Below are positions 21,489 through 32,775 of a stretch of DNA of 64,000 nt, piece by piece. Position numbers and translations under genes: made by a program. Positions within the stretch are counted from its first letter, which is position 1; each line of letters begins with the position of its first letter. The DNA is taken from assembly GCA_002049455.2 (NCBI GenBank), contig KV919066.1:1-64000 (forward strand), read 5' to 3'. This DNA is from Porphyra umbilicalis (Eukaryota; Rhodophyta; Bangiophyceae; Bangiales; Bangiaceae). The notes beneath the pieces were generated by a model, which searched no databases, was not told the DNA's origin, and saw only the letters and a list, made by a program, of their open reading frames with translations.

Positions 21489-21739
21489 GGTTATGGGCCC
21501 AGAAAATTCCAGTTAGAGCTGGTTGACATTGCAGGAGGTCGCAGGTTCAAATCCCTCAAGTTGGCGACTTGGAAGGAAATCAGTCGCAGGAGCCTTGGGA
21601 TTGGCTTCTTATGTGGTGCCCGGCGACTTGAGGTCCTGTTAAGTGAGGGGGAGTGTTGGACTATAAGTTTAAACTCCCCAGGATCATTCACACCGGTATT
21701 GTGGCTGTAGCTGAATGGTACAATTTTCGAATCCCAACA
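21489..21739 (+). mobile_element. TRIM internal region and 86-bp LTR, fused to the E1 3' LTR
   Basis: Directly after the copia LTR comes a perfect primer site GGTTATGGGCCCAGA (21489-21503). It is followed by ~150 bp that match the complete TRIM at 61481-61817, including GAGGTCGCAGGTTCAAATCCC. A purine tract (AGTGAGGGGGAG) leads to an 86-bp LTR (21654-21739, TGTTGGACTATAAG...CCCAACA). The upstream TRIM LTR is replaced here by the copia LTR. Confidence 0.82.
21654..21739 (+). repeat. TRIM LTR (86 bp)
   Basis: It has TGTTG...CAACA ends and shares the first nine bases (TGTTGGACT) with the copia LTR. It contains GTAGCTGAATGGTA (a Pol III A-box match, 21708-21718) and TTCGAATCCC near its end. Confidence 0.82.
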
Positions 21740-23100
21740 CAAACATCCCGACCGCCGCGCCCACTCCCACTCGCACAGCAAGGCGCCTCATCCGCTGGGG
21801 AAGCCGGTTGTATTGTGCCCCGCGATGCTCACAGTCCTCATCGGATGCGTCGCTCGCGTCGCCGTCAACCGACCATCTGTCCAACAATGTGGCACGCGCC
21901 GACTCGGCAAACGAGCTGGTCGTCGCCCGCATGTACTGCACAAACCGCATGCCGGGATCCTCCTCAGCGCGCCGACAAGATCGGCGGGTGGGGACGTAGT
22001 ACGTGTGCACTGGCAACTGCACCTCGGCCGAGAGTGCCGTGACCCGCACTGAGCCAGGGGCAGGAAGCGGCAACTGAGAACGGGCCCCGACGTCCCAGCC
22101 CCAGCCGTTGAAAGTCTTGAAGGCGGAACATGCTGTACGTGGCGCGCCACCGCGGTCAAGCGCCCGCCCGCCGTGCGAAAACAAACGCCCCAGCCTTTAT
22201 GGTGGTGGACGCACAACGCCGCCGACATCGCTCCTGCCCGTCCTGGCCCTGTCACCGCATATGGGACCCAAGACGTCGTCTGCGTCATGTCGCCCGTCAG
22301 CACCACCAGATCGATTGACAAGGCGCCGAATGCCTACCCTCCTAGACAATGCGACCGACGCCACCTCGTTGCTGGTGGTGCCACCGTCTCCGACCCGCGC
22401 CGCACCACCATCATGAAAGTGGCCGCCAACGGCCTCACCTGCGGTTCCCCCCACCCCCTCCCCGTCCCGACAATCACACCAAACACCGTTCTTCCGAACC
22501 ACAGACCACGCATCAACGCCTCCGTCGGCTCGCCCGCCAGCGAGGCGAGCCACCTCCAGTGTCGCTAGCACTGGCGAGGTGGAGTCGCTCGGAGCAGCCA
22601 CCGCAACTGCGCGGCGTTGCCGTTCCGCTGCCGCTCGATTGACGCGGATGGCGTCTTCCACCGCTACGCGGTGGCATCATTGCGTGTGGCGACGCGCGGT
22701 GCAGAGCACGGAGTCAACAGGACAGCCTCCAAAGCGTTTTGCATCACCCGCACGTGCAGCGTCGTCTGCATCAACAGGCAGGTCCAGCTCTGGCCACTCC
22801 AAAAGATGGTAAGTGTCCATAAGGGGCCCCAGGGCGCGACAGGGGAAGGAGCCGACGCCACGAACGTACTGCACAGACGCGCACTTGACCACCAGTGTCG
22901 TGCAAGCGACGAGCTGCGAGGAGCACGCTAGCACCCAGAAGACAATGACAGCCGGCGGCGACAGGGCCTGGGTGCTTGATATTTTACTGAAGCGAATCGT
23001 CAAAATACGCACGTGCAAACTTGTCAACACTGCCACAAGGCCCGTGAGCGCCGGCCTGTTTGAAATGGCAGCGAAAATACAAAAGTAACTACGAACTCCC
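21740..23100. other. No gene recognised
   Basis: Mixed composition with short overlapping ORFs on both strands. None shows a motif or a domain. Confidence 0.3.
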
Positions 23101-23399
23101 GTCATGCATGTCTCTGAGGCATGCCAATTGCGATAGACCATCACAGCTCGGGCACACTTCTGCTGACAACACCCTTTCCGCTGGTATTCTGAAGACGAGG
23201 GCATGCTGCTGACCGCCGCAGCACCTGCAGCCGAATGCACGTCCCTGTCGTGCAGCTGCCAACACCACTACCGCTGCCACCATCTGATCGTCCGAAGACA
23301 CCACAAAGGCAAAGACAGACGAGTTGCGGGAAGGGTCCAACGCAACAAGGGAGGGGACGTAGCAGCAGCGTTGAAGACACGCGCGCTCGGGTCCGCAGT

Positions 23400-24260
23400 C
23401 GGCGGCGGCGGCTGACGCACCACGCCTCTGCCGTCGCCGCCGCCGCCGCCGCCATCTACTCGTCCGTGGTCGTCGGCGGCGGCAAAGGCACGTCACCACT
23501 GCCGTCGCCGCCGCCGCCGCCGCTGCCGACTGCTCCGTGGCCAGCGGCGGCGGTAGACGCACGTTGCTACGGCCGTCGCCGCCGCCGCCGCCTCCATCGA
23601 CTCGTCTGCTGCCAGTAGCGGCGGCAGAGGCACGTCGCCGCTGCCGTCGCGGCCGCCGCCGCCGCTGCCGACTGGTCAGCGGCCGGCAACGGCGACAGAG
23701 GCACGTCGCTACTACCGTCGCCGCCGCCGCCGCCGCCGCCGACTGGTCCGCGGCCGACTGGTCCGCGGCCGAAGGTGGCGGCAGAGGCACGTCGCTACTG
23801 CCGTAGCCGCCGTCGCCGCCTCCATCGACTCGTCTGCGGCCTGTGGCGGCTGCAGAGGCACGTCGGCACTGCCGTCGCCGCCGTCGCCGCCGGCATTGAC
23901 TCGACAGCGGCCGTCGGACTAAAGTACCTACGCTGGATCCGCGCTGCGTTTCCCTGACCAGCAACTCAAACCCGCCCGCCCCACCCGACCCAATCCGACT
24001 CCTTGCCCTCCGCCAAACTTTGCAGACCAAAGCAGCGGCGGTGGCGGCGGCGGCGGCGGCTGTAGCAGCGGCGGCTGCAGCAGCGGCGGCTGCAGCAGAG
24101 GAGGCTGCAGCAGCGGGGGCTGCAGCAGTACCTGTGATGGCGGCGGTGGTGGCGGCGGCTGTGACGAAGGCGGCGGCGGCGGCGGTGGCGGCGGTGGCGG
24201 CGACTGCAACAGCGGCGGCGGGCGCGGTGGCGGCAGCGGCGGCGTTCATGCCACTGAAGG
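23400..24260. repeat. CCG/GGC minisatellite and trinucleotide array
   Basis: Tandem units of about 62-75 bp repeat a GGCAGAGGCACGTCGC block followed by a run of CCG and a GACTGGTC or CGACTCGTC block. At 24061-24128 there is a cleaner 15-bp repeat (GCAGCAGCGGCGGCT, about 4.5 copies). ORFs of 400-540 codons cross it on both strands and are Arg/Ala runs, not genes. Confidence 0.65.
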
Positions 24261-25349
24261 CGTCCCGGGAGGCTGCCGCCGCCACCTCGTACCGGTTGTA
24301 CGAAGGCACCCCCTCGAGCGCGGTGCATCGGCCGGCCGACTGTGCCGGGGCTCCGTCTTGGCGCTGCGCCGCCTTCTCGCCTGCCCCCCGCCCCCTCGCC
24401 CGTTCCCTACCCCTTGGGTCCCGCTGGCGGTTCACCGTCGTGCGCCATTCGGATGGGCCGCGATTGGAGCGTTCGGGTGGCGGCGGACAGCGCGGTGTTG
24501 GCGGCGGGAGCAGCACGGGCGACGGCGGCGAGGAGCAGCGGCTGTCGCGGCCGGTGGCGCCGCTGCGCCGCTGCGGCAGCGGCCCTTGGAGCGGTGGTGC
24601 CCTCGTAGCCGGCGCGGCTGCGCCAACGCTGGCAGTCTCGGCGCGCCCGGCGCCGACGCCAACCGACGCCGTGCGTGTGAAAGCTGCGACGCGCGGTGCC
24701 AGCAACTGGGTGCCGCTCTCCTGCCACCCCCTCGGTCACGTTCTCTCCACCTCCCGCCCCCATTTGGGCGGCCGCGCACGCCGGTGGCAGCGTTGGTGGC
24801 TGGTCCGGGTCTGTCTGCGGCGGCCACAAGGGTGGGATGGGGCGGGAGGCGGTGGCCGCGCAACAGGTGATCGGGGGCCGCCGCGGCAACGGCCAGGGAC
24901 CAGATGGTGCCGCTCAGCGACGGCCACATCGGCGCTGGTCACCTGTCCGGCTGCGGCGCGTCCGCGCGACCTGCAATGGTCGCGACGCCGTCAGCGCCGT
25001 CCGGCTGCTCAGCTACACCCGCCCAATCAGCGGCCTCGGAGCCGGCCACGTGATCAGCTGCTACAAAGCGTGGTGCCGCACGTCCCGGCCTTGCCACCGT
25101 CGTTGCGCTGGCCGGCGGCGCCGCTGTGCTCAGCAAAACCGTTGTTGCCGGAGCGCCAGGCGCCGTCGTCATCGCGGACGACCGCGCCCCCTGGCCGGCG
25201 GCGGCGGCGACAGCGGCGTTCCCACCGTGCGCCGCCGGTGTCTTTGACGCCAATGCCGTGCCCGCCGGCGCTGGGACCCCTGTTTCGGAGCTGCCGATGC
25301 CAGCGCCGTGCTCGGCGGCCCAGCGTCGCGGCGGACGGGACGCGTGGCG
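24261..25349. other. GC-rich, no gene recognised
   Basis: Overlapping Ala/Arg/Pro-rich ORFs on both strands with no motif. No repeat unit is as clear as in the arrays on either side. Confidence 0.3.
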
Positions 25350-26085
25350 GCAGCAAAGGCACCTCGCCACTGCTGTCGCCGCCGCGCCGCCGCCATCGAC
25401 TCAACGACGCAGACGAACAAGATGGAGGGGGAGTATATCAGGGCGGGGGAGCAGGACGTGCCGGCTGAGCTCGCGACACGAGCGCGCGAGTCTGCTGTCG
25501 TCGGCTGCGGCAGACGCACCTCGCCACTGCCGTCGCCAACTCCGCCGCCGCCGCCGACTGTTCTGTGGCCACCGGCGGCGGCAAACGCACGACGCCGCTG
25601 CCGTCGCCGCCTCCGCCGCCGCCGACGACTGATCAGCGGCCAGCGGCGGCGGCAGACACACGTCGTGACTGCCTTCTCCGCCGCCGCCGCCGCCACCGAC
25701 TGGTCCGCGGCCTGCGGCGGCTGCAGAGGCACGTCGCCACTGCCGTCGCCGCCGCCGCCGCCGCTGCCGACTGGTCCGAGGCCAGCGGCGGCGGCAGAGG
25801 CACGTCGCTACTACCGTCGCCGTTGCCGCCGACTGGTCTGCGGCCAGCGGCGGCGGCAGACGCACGACGCCGCTGCCGTCGCGGCCGCCGCCGCCGCCGC
25901 CGACTGGGCGGCGGCCGGCGGCGGCGGAAGAGGCACGTCGTCACTGCCTTCGCCGCCGCCACCGCCGCCGCCGACTGGTCTGCGGCCGGCGGCGTCGGCA
26001 GAGGCACGTCGCCACTGCATGCGCCGCCGCCGCTGCCGCCGCCGACTGGTCCGCAACGGTGGCGGCGGCAGAGGCACATCGCCGC
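25350..26085. repeat. CCG minisatellite, 62-71 bp units
   Basis: The block GCAGAGGCACGTCGCCACTG or a close variant occurs at 25726, 25795, 25857, 25928, 25999 and 26066 (spacing 69, 62, 71, 71 and 67 bp). Each copy is followed by (CCG)n and GACTGGTC. It is the same family as at 23.4-24 kb. The array continues at 26831 after the hAT-like insertion. Confidence 0.75.
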
Positions 26086-26830
26086 CAGGGGTTGTCATGG
26101 ATACATCTCCGAGGAATATATCCGTGCATTATATCCGTATCCACTTCGGATACGAGCCGGGGACGCATATCCCAAATGCATTATGAGAAAAGGAGGTGAG
26201 GATATATCTATCCTGTCCGACAAAAATTGCAAGATTATATCGGATCAGTATTCCAGATGTGAGAGTCAGGATACAAGGATATATACGGTTATGAAGCTTC
26301 CCGCGCCTGGCGAATTCTGGTTAAACACAGTCGACCTCTCTTTTAGCGTGCCGATAATCGCGGAATTAATGTCCGAACATTTGGGAGCGACAAGCGGCGA
26401 TCCAGCCCGACCCAGGTGAAACAGTTCAATCACGCGACTTGACCCAATTGCGTTGTTGCCAGAGTGTAACACGAGATTCCAAACGGTCATTCTGACGTCC
26501 GTTTACACAAACGGCGGGAAAGCGCCCCGACGCTTGGGGCGTTGAAATCAAGTCTGGATTTCAAGTCGTACTGACGTCCATTTGGCGCTCGAACAAGGCT
26601 GGATCGCGTTCTTGTTGGGCTCTTATTCGGTTGTCCGTCGGACTTGGAGGATTATGTCCGGATCTAATAATCGTATCCGGACACAAATATATTCTACTCA
26701 AATATCCGGTTCCGGACGCAAATATCTTGATCCGGATATCAGCTGAGGGAGTTATCCGTAATCAGATACGAAGAATCGGCGTGTATCCGTATCCTACTAC
26801 GGCCGAAAAACCATATCCTGACAACCCCTG
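26086..26830. mobile_element. 745-bp hAT-like MITE
   Basis: The ends are CAGGGGTTGTCATGGATA on the left and the complement of CAGGGGTTGTCAGGATA on the right, so at least 12 bp are perfect. Outside them lie ATCGCCGC (26078-26085) and ATCGCCAC (26831-26838), an 8-bp duplication with one mismatch. An 8-bp duplication and CAGGG ends point to the hAT superfamily. TATCCG/CGGATA repeats many times in the outer ~150 bp of each end, as subterminal transposase-binding repeats do. It is clearly more AT-rich than the CCG array it sits in, and it codes for nothing recognisable. Confidence 0.82.
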
Positions 26831-27780
26831 ATCGCCACTGCCGTCGCCGCCGCCGCCGCCGCCGCCGACTCTTCCGTGGTCGCCACGGGGGTGCAGACGA
26901 ACAAGACGGGAGGGGCGGTACAATGCCACGGGTCAGCGGGGCGTGACGGCTGCATCAGCGACACGCGCGCTCGGGTGCGTGGCCGTCGGCGGTGGCGGCT
27001 GACGCGGCCACTGCGGTGGCCGCCTCCGCCGCGGCCATCGACTCGTCCGCGGCCGGCGGTGGCGGCAGACGCACCTCGCTATTGCCGTCGCCGCTGCCGC
27101 CGCCGCCGCCGTCCGCGGCGGCCAACGCACGTGGCCACTGCCGTCGCCGCCGCCGCCGCCGCCATCGACTCGTCCGTGGCCGGCGGCGGCGGCAGACGCG
27201 CCTCGCCGCTGCCGTCGCTGCCGCCGTCGCCCGCCATCGATTCGTCCACGTCCGTCGGCGGCGGCAGGTGCACGACGCCAATGCCGTCGCTGCCGCCACC
27301 GCCCGCCACCGCCTCGTTCGTGGCCGTCGGCATCGGCAGACGCACCTAGCCATTGCCGTCGCCGCCGCCGCCGCCGCCATCGCCTCTTCCGTGTTTGCCA
27401 CGGGGGTGCAGACGAACAAAACGGGGGGGGCGGTACAACGCGGCAGGTCAGCGGGACGTGACAGCTGCGTCGGAAACACGCACTCTCGGGTGCGCGGCCT
27501 GCGGCGGCGTCTGACGCACGGCGCCACTGTCGTCGCCGCCGCCGCCGCCCGCCATCGACTCGTCCGCGGCTGTCGGCGGCGGCAGACGCACGACGCCACT
27601 GCCGTCGCCGCCGCCGCCGCCGCCATCGACTCCTCCGTCGGCGCCATGGAGGCGCAGACGAACACACGAGGGGGGCGGGGGGGTACAACAGGGCTGCTGA
27701 GCAGGACGTGGCTGCTGTGTTGGCGACACGCGCACTCAGGTCCGTGGCCGTCGGCGGCAATATAGGCACCTCCATTGACT
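26831..27780. repeat. CCG minisatellite, continuing
   Basis: This is the same array family with a variant unit ending in CATCGACTCGTCCGC. A block CGGGGGTGCAGACGAACAA-type occurs at 26884, 27401 and, diverged, at 27650, suggesting longer-range duplications of about 250-520 bp. Confidence 0.6.
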
Positions 27781-29813
27781 CGTCGACGGCCGCCACGCTG
27801 GATGAGATGGCAATGCTGAACAGAGTGAAGGAGGGGATACCGTAAAAAACAAGTGCCAACGAAGGAACAACTACACACCCAGTTGCCCAACCCGCCCACA
27901 AGCCTCTCGCTCAGCTCCCCCCACCCCTCCTCCTCCTCCTCCCCCGAGTCGCCAACGTCACTCCCATCAGACCCCCCCAATCCTGCTTCGTCATCGTCAT
28001 TGTCCTCCTCATGGCCACCACCAGAGCTGCCCTGGCGGCTCCTCGCCGAGCCCCGCCTTCGTGCCGAGCCCCCCTCAGCGGTCGCAAGCTCTCTGTTCCA
28101 CGTCGCCTCCCCCCCGGGAGACACGCCGAGCACCTGAGATGCCGTGACGTTCGAGTCAATATACTTCTTGACCCAACATCCAATAAGAGAGAGGAGATTG
28201 CTGTTGGAAAACATCGTCCGCCGAGAGATCAACTGCTCCGCCACGTCCGCGGGCGACACGACGCCGCATGTGATGTTCATGCCGATCAGGAAGTTGTCCG
28301 TCGCGGCTTGGATGAAATCCTGCTCCATCGCCGAAAAGACAGCCGCTTGCACGCCCAGCGCGCCGCGGAAGACCTTCCGCGCGAGCTCCTCGGGTGACAG
28401 TGCGCTGATAGCGGGGCACTCAAACGTCACCACCCCTTCATACTTGCGGCGCATTTCCGCCTTCCACCGCAGGTGAAAGGGCGTCGCAGAGTCGATAGGG
28501 GTGGCAGGGACCGCCGGGGCATCCTCGCGGGCGCCATCGCGCGCCGCGGCGGCCGCCCCGACACGCACACCGTCCGTTGACCCGGCACCTGTAGCAATCA
28601 AGCGCGACACGCCATCGGCAGCACGCATCGCTTTGGCGTGCATGAGCCCCGTGTGCACCCGCTGCATCTGTGCGGCGGAGCGCGACCCCATGTCCTCCAA
28701 AGAACGACCGCCTGTGCCGCCCCCAGGAAGCACAGACGAGCCGCCACCGCCGTCATGGCTGCCCGGCGAGCCCCCCGCCGCACCACCCGCCGGCGCCCGA
28801 CCAGACTGCATCGTTGAAGACGGCGCTCCACGGCGACTTCCGCGGCCCACACGACCACCGCGGACATCGCCGCGACCATGCACGCGGCGGTCCCATGCGG
28901 GCTCACCGGACGGGCGCAAGGGCGCTGCATCGACACCCACTGCCTCGTTTCTCCCCACAAGCGAGAATCGCGCATGATTGGCCGCCGCGGCGGCGCCGCG
29001 CTGCCTTAGAGACGCCGCAGGCGCCTCTGCTGCAGTCCCGCGTCCGCCACCGTTCCCACCGGACGCAGCCCCCGCACCACGGCCACCCCGCCCGATTCGC
29101 CCCCGCCCCGCAGCCGCGCTGCCGCCTCCGCGCCCAACACGTCCCCCCAATTCCCGCACTATGGCGGCGGCACCGCCGGTTGCTGCCACCAAGGCCGCCT
29201 CAACGGCCGTCTGGCCCGTCTCGTCCGCGGCGTCGACCATCGACTCAAAATGAGAACGGTTCTCGACCCCATTTGTCGCGGCGGCGACACCGTTCACGTC
29301 CATTTCATTCGCCGCCTCGATGAAGTCCCACCCAACCTCGTGAATGTTGGCGGCGAGCCGCGCCGCAGAGGCGGCGAGCACCTGCGCCTTGCGCCCTTCC
29401 TGCCAGCAAGCCGCGTGCTGCACCCGAACCCACTCAGCGACGTCGCTCTCCTGGAGCCAAGTGCAGTCAAGATCAGACTTGGTCAGCGGCGGAGCACCGC
29501 GCCGCCGCGTGATTTTTCCCGTCCTGCCGTCCATCACAAAACGCTGCGGAGACAGTACCATCGTTCCGACGCGGTGCCCCACCGCCCGGCACTTGGACCA
29601 CTTCTCCAGGTACGCGCAGTCCTTGAGATAGCACGTGCCCGCCTTGTGGAATGGGTGGGTGGGGGGCAGGCGATGGAGGCACGGGTGAGACTTCAGGGCA
29701 CACGTGCGCTGCGAGTGTGAACCCGTCCGCTTGTTCCCTTCGTCATCTCGTCCCAATTCAAACCCGCAAAGAAGGCATTTGCCCGTCATCCCCGGAGCAA
29801 CGCACACACACAA
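26955..29813 (-). CDS. Hypothetical protein: Cys/His N-terminus, RGG-rich middle, acidic tail
   Basis: This is the best candidate for a protein-coding gene outside known elements. The N-terminus (from M1, or M9 at 29789) has CLLCG, then a spacer and HSQRTC, then CYLKDCAYLEKWSKC and a His: likely one or two zinc-binding modules. Residues ~220-340 are Gly/Arg-rich with RGRIGRGGRG-type repeats that could bind nucleic acid. Residues ~445-570 form a non-repetitive, globular-looking part (FHLRWKAEMRRKYEG, ISALSPEELARKVF, SLIGCWVKKYIDSN). An acidic stretch (EEDNDDDE, GEEEEEGWGE) lies at ~600-630. Past residue ~645 (about 27880) the frame runs into the CCG array and is probably not protein. I do not recognise the family; a mobile-element origin is possible. 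Confidence 0.5.
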   Translation of the reverse strand: MCVCVAPGMTGKCLLCGFELGRDDEGNKRTGSHSQRTCALKSHPCLHRLPPTHPFHKAGTCYLKDCAYLEKWSKCRAVGHRVGTMVLSPQRFVMDGRTGKITRRRGAPPLTKSDLDCTWLQESDVAEWVRVQHAACWQEGRKAQVLAASAARLAANIHEVGWDFIEAANEMDVNGVAAATNGVENRSHFESMVDAADETGQTAVEAALVAATGGAAAIVRELGGRVGRGGGSAAAGRGRIGRGGRGAGAASGGNGGGRGTAAEAPAASLRQRGAAAAANHARFSLVGRNEAVGVDAAPLRPSGEPAWDRRVHGRGDVRGGRVGRGSRRGAPSSTMQSGRAPAGGAAGGSPGSHDGGGGSSVLPGGGTGGRSLEDMGSRSAAQMQRVHTGLMHAKAMRAADGVSRLIATGAGSTDGVRVGAAAAARDGAREDAPAVPATPIDSATPFHLRWKAEMRRKYEGVVTFECPAISALSPEELARKVFRGALGVQAAVFSAMEQDFIQAATDNFLIGMNITCGVVSPADVAEQLISRRTMFSNSNLLSLIGCWVKKYIDSNVTASQVLGVSPGGEATWNRELATAEGGSARRRGSARSRQGSSGGGHEEDNDDDEAGLGGSDGSDVGDSGEEEEEGWGELSERLVGGLGNWVCSCSFVGTCFLRYPLLHSVQHCHLIQRGGRRRVNGGAYIAADGHGPECACRQHSSHVLLSSPVVPPRPPRVFVCASMAPTEESMAAAAAATAVASCVCRRRQPRTSRWRAAAAATTVAPCVRRRRRPRTRECVFPTQLSRPADLPRCTAPPVLFVCTPVANTEEAMAAAAAATAMARCVCRCRRPRTRRWRAVAAATALASCTCRRRRTWTNRWRATAAATAAARRVCRRRRPRTSRWRRRRRRRQWPRALAAADGGGGGSGDGNSEVRLPPPPAADESMAAAEAATAVAASAATADGHAPERACR

Positions 29814-30794
29814 ACACGCACAGCTCCCCGCACGGCGCTCTGCACAGCCGTACCCGCGTCACAGGTCAACAGTCGGGCGACACCTGCTCCCTGACCCTCC
29901 GGTCGAACTGGGCGAGCCCGCTCGAGTACGTGACGGACTTCGCCACACACACACTCCCTCCTGGTGAAGGTGCTGAGGATCTTCACGGCGACAGAGGGCG
30001 ATTGAGGGGGGTGTGCCCAGGAGTGCATGAGGGGAGTGCATGCGGAAAGGGTGGTGAGCAACATGCAAAAACGCTCGTCGCCGCAACTGAGCAGATGCTG
30101 CGGGGATGCAAACACCCGTCGCGTGACTCTCGGACGTGTGGCCAAGCTTTGTGCTTCTCTGACGACAGCAAGGCCCTGCACGCGCAAGCGACCAATCAGA
30201 TGAAAGAATATCCATGCACAGGGGATCACGAAAGCACGCCGCGGAGGCTGAGGCGCTCCCGGAAGCCATGGAGCCCTCCATTTTTAAGCTTTGCACACAT
30301 CTTGTACCGTTTGCACCTCATCGACCGGAGCACGAAGTGGAGCATGTTTCCTTTCAGACAAGCATCGGCACGCCGCTCAAGTGCTCCGAATTTTCACGAA
30401 ATAGGTGCACCTACCCGGAAGGGGTCTCTGGGAGCCGCCTTATGATCTCAGTTAGGGTCCGATCCGCACAGTGCTGGTCGCTGCTACACGAAGTGGCGCA
30501 CGTTTCCCATGGGATGAGTCTCACTAGGGCCTAAATGAGAATCGGTCCACCCAACTCAGGCTCTGGTAGTCGCAACCCACTCGCGAGCTGGCCCACATGT
30601 CTTGGCGTTTTATCGTGCGATCGCACTGTTCTGTAAGCAAACGCGCACGCTCGACGAAACGTGCCACCCCTGACGGGCCCCCAGGCCGGGATCAAACGTG
30701 CACCGCCGACGAAAAGGGTCCATTTTTTGCGGAAGTGCCATACGCTTTTCGGTCGGGTCGTCAACGATAGGAAACGCAGCCCCCGGAGCACCTG
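29814..30794. other. No gene recognised
   Basis: Mixed composition with only short overlapping ORFs. It contains the 22-bp segment (30721-30742) also found inverted at 114-135. Its last five bases, ACCTG, form one half of the target-site duplication of the solo LTR that follows. Confidence 0.35.
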
Positions 30795-31212
30795 TGTTGG
30801 ACTGTGATGCTCGTCGCCGGCTCCACTGGCGGTTCGCGGATGGATGATGGTCGGTGACCCTTATGGTACCCCACATGGTACATTTGCAAGACGTGGTCAA
30901 GTTGCACACATTCGTGTTGGGTGATCTTGGGGCGTTACTTTTGGCATGTTTTGGAGTTGATCTTCGCTTTGCTCTAGTGGCTTTTGATTTGGTGAGTGAT
31001 TCGATTTGGTGCGAGGGCGTGGGCGTCGGTGTGGGCGCGAGAGGGGGGAGCACTTGGGCCGGTGGGGACTATTTGAGAGGTGCTCTCGGTTGGGAGAGGC
31101 GGGCGAACCTTAGGACAACCAACAAAGCACGTTCGCACACACACACACAAGCTCAAGCCACTCAACCACTTCACCGTGGTCCCCCACCCCTTATCCCCAC
31201 TGCGTTTCAACA
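30795..31212 (+). mobile_element. Solo copia LTR (418 bp)
   Basis: This complete LTR of the E1/E2 family (TGTTGGACTG...TTTCAACA) is flanked by a perfect 5-bp duplication, ACCTG (30790-30794 and 31213-31217). It has no internal region, so a full element was lost by LTR-LTR recombination. It is very close to the common 5' subtype. Confidence 0.93.
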
Positions 31213-32322
31213 ACCTGTAAGAGCTTACCAAGCAACGTCGTTTGCGAACCGTTTTTGCGTATGATTCGTTAAACGTGGCATATTTACCAGTTATGGGCAA
31301 AGGTATGGGAAAACCTGTCATCTCACCACCGTCGCGAACCGGATCTACGATCCGAGACCCTGGTGGGCCAAAAAACAAGTCCAACCGGATAATATGGCGC
31401 TGGTTTGCAGGAGGTTCGCATTTTTTCCCCGACCATACCACTGACGTTTGGGCAGACGTTTTTGCATTTCCGAACATTTTGCGAACCGAAACCGTCTGCA
31501 GTTGTGTCTAAACGGGGGTCAAGCACCCCAATCGGGACGATCGCAGACAAACAAACGGTGCGTTGACGATCGCACAGGCGTCTCGAGATCTGATATTCAT
31601 CAGCATGCGGCCGGGAGTGGCCGCAGATCCCGTTCCAGGCGAAAGCGGCGCACATTGTCGGGACCTGTGGGGGGTGGGGGCGGGCGGGACACGGTTTTTC
31701 CTGGTGGACATCTGCCGCCACGCGCGATTCTGGGTCGGCCCCCCCACGGCTGAATGGATTGAATAGGGCGGCGGGGCCGCCTAGAGGCACTGTCGCATTG
31801 CTTGGCGAACGGTTCCATTGCGGTCGTGCAGCGGTATTCTTTCGCAATGTCGCCCCCCCTGTTGACGCGCTGCTGGTGCCACCAACCTGCGCTGAGAGCC
31901 AATCTGGGGGGGGTTCCGCGCAGCGCAACATTGTATGGCCGGCATGTGACTGTCCGCGCGCAGCCGCACGCGCGGGAATGGGCCGCGCATGGGGGTTTTC
32001 AGGCAGCGCCGCGCAGCCCACAGTATTGGCCACGCGGCCGCCCAGGACCTGCCAATTGCGCATTCTGTTGGGGGGGGGGCGCGGAGGGACAGATCGACGC
32101 GGTGCGCCCGCCACCAGCGGCGCGTCGACCGCACCGTCGTCGTCGGGGGGTGCGCAATTGCGGCACCGCCTTCGTCGGCGACGTCCTTCCCGTTTCCCTG
32201 TTCAGCCCGTCTCCTTTGCCAGCGAAGCGGCCGTGAGCGGCCGTGAGCGATTGTGTGTGCGGCGCCTTTGCTGCCGCTTCTGCGGCCGCTCCAGGTCCCG
32301 TGACGTCGGCTGCCCTGGTGGA
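31213..32322. other. No gene recognised
   Basis: The first ~350 bp are relatively AT-rich; the rest is GC-rich with short ORFs on both strands. Nothing in it matches a known domain. Confidence 0.3.
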
Positions 32323-32740
32323 TGTTGAAAACATAGAAAGGATGGGAGTTGGGGGACCACGGTGAAGTGGTTGAGTGGCTTGAGCTTGTGTGTGTGTGTG
32401 CGAACGTGCTTTGTTGGTTGTCCTAAGGTTCGCCCGCCTCTCCCAACCGAGAGCACCTCTCAAATAGTCCCACCGGCCCAAGTGCTCCCCCCTCTCGCGC
32501 CCACACCGACGCCCACGCCCTCGCACCAAATCGAATCACCCACCAAATCAAAAGCCACTAGAGCAAAGCGAAGATCAAATCCAAAACATGCCAAAAGTAA
32601 CGCCCCAAGATCACCCAACACGAATGTGTGCAGCTTGACCACGTCTTGCAAATGTACCATGTGGGGTACCATAAGGGTCACCGACCATCATCCATCTGCG
32701 AACCGCCAGTGGAGCCGGCAACGAGCATCACAGTCCAACA
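32323..32740 (-). repeat. 3' LTR of E2 (418 bp)
   Basis: It has the complement of TGTTGGACTG at 32731-32740 and of CAACA at 32323. The terminal ~40 bp differ from the 5' LTR more than the rest does. Confidence 0.9.
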
Positions 32741-32775
32741 CTCCTCCTTGCTTGTTGCCGCGACAGTTCTTGTTT

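Noticed and set aside
23089-24705. 538-codon minus ORF and its plus-strand counterpart
   Set aside because: Both run through CCG/GGC repeats and encode Ala or Arg runs; a repeat artefact.
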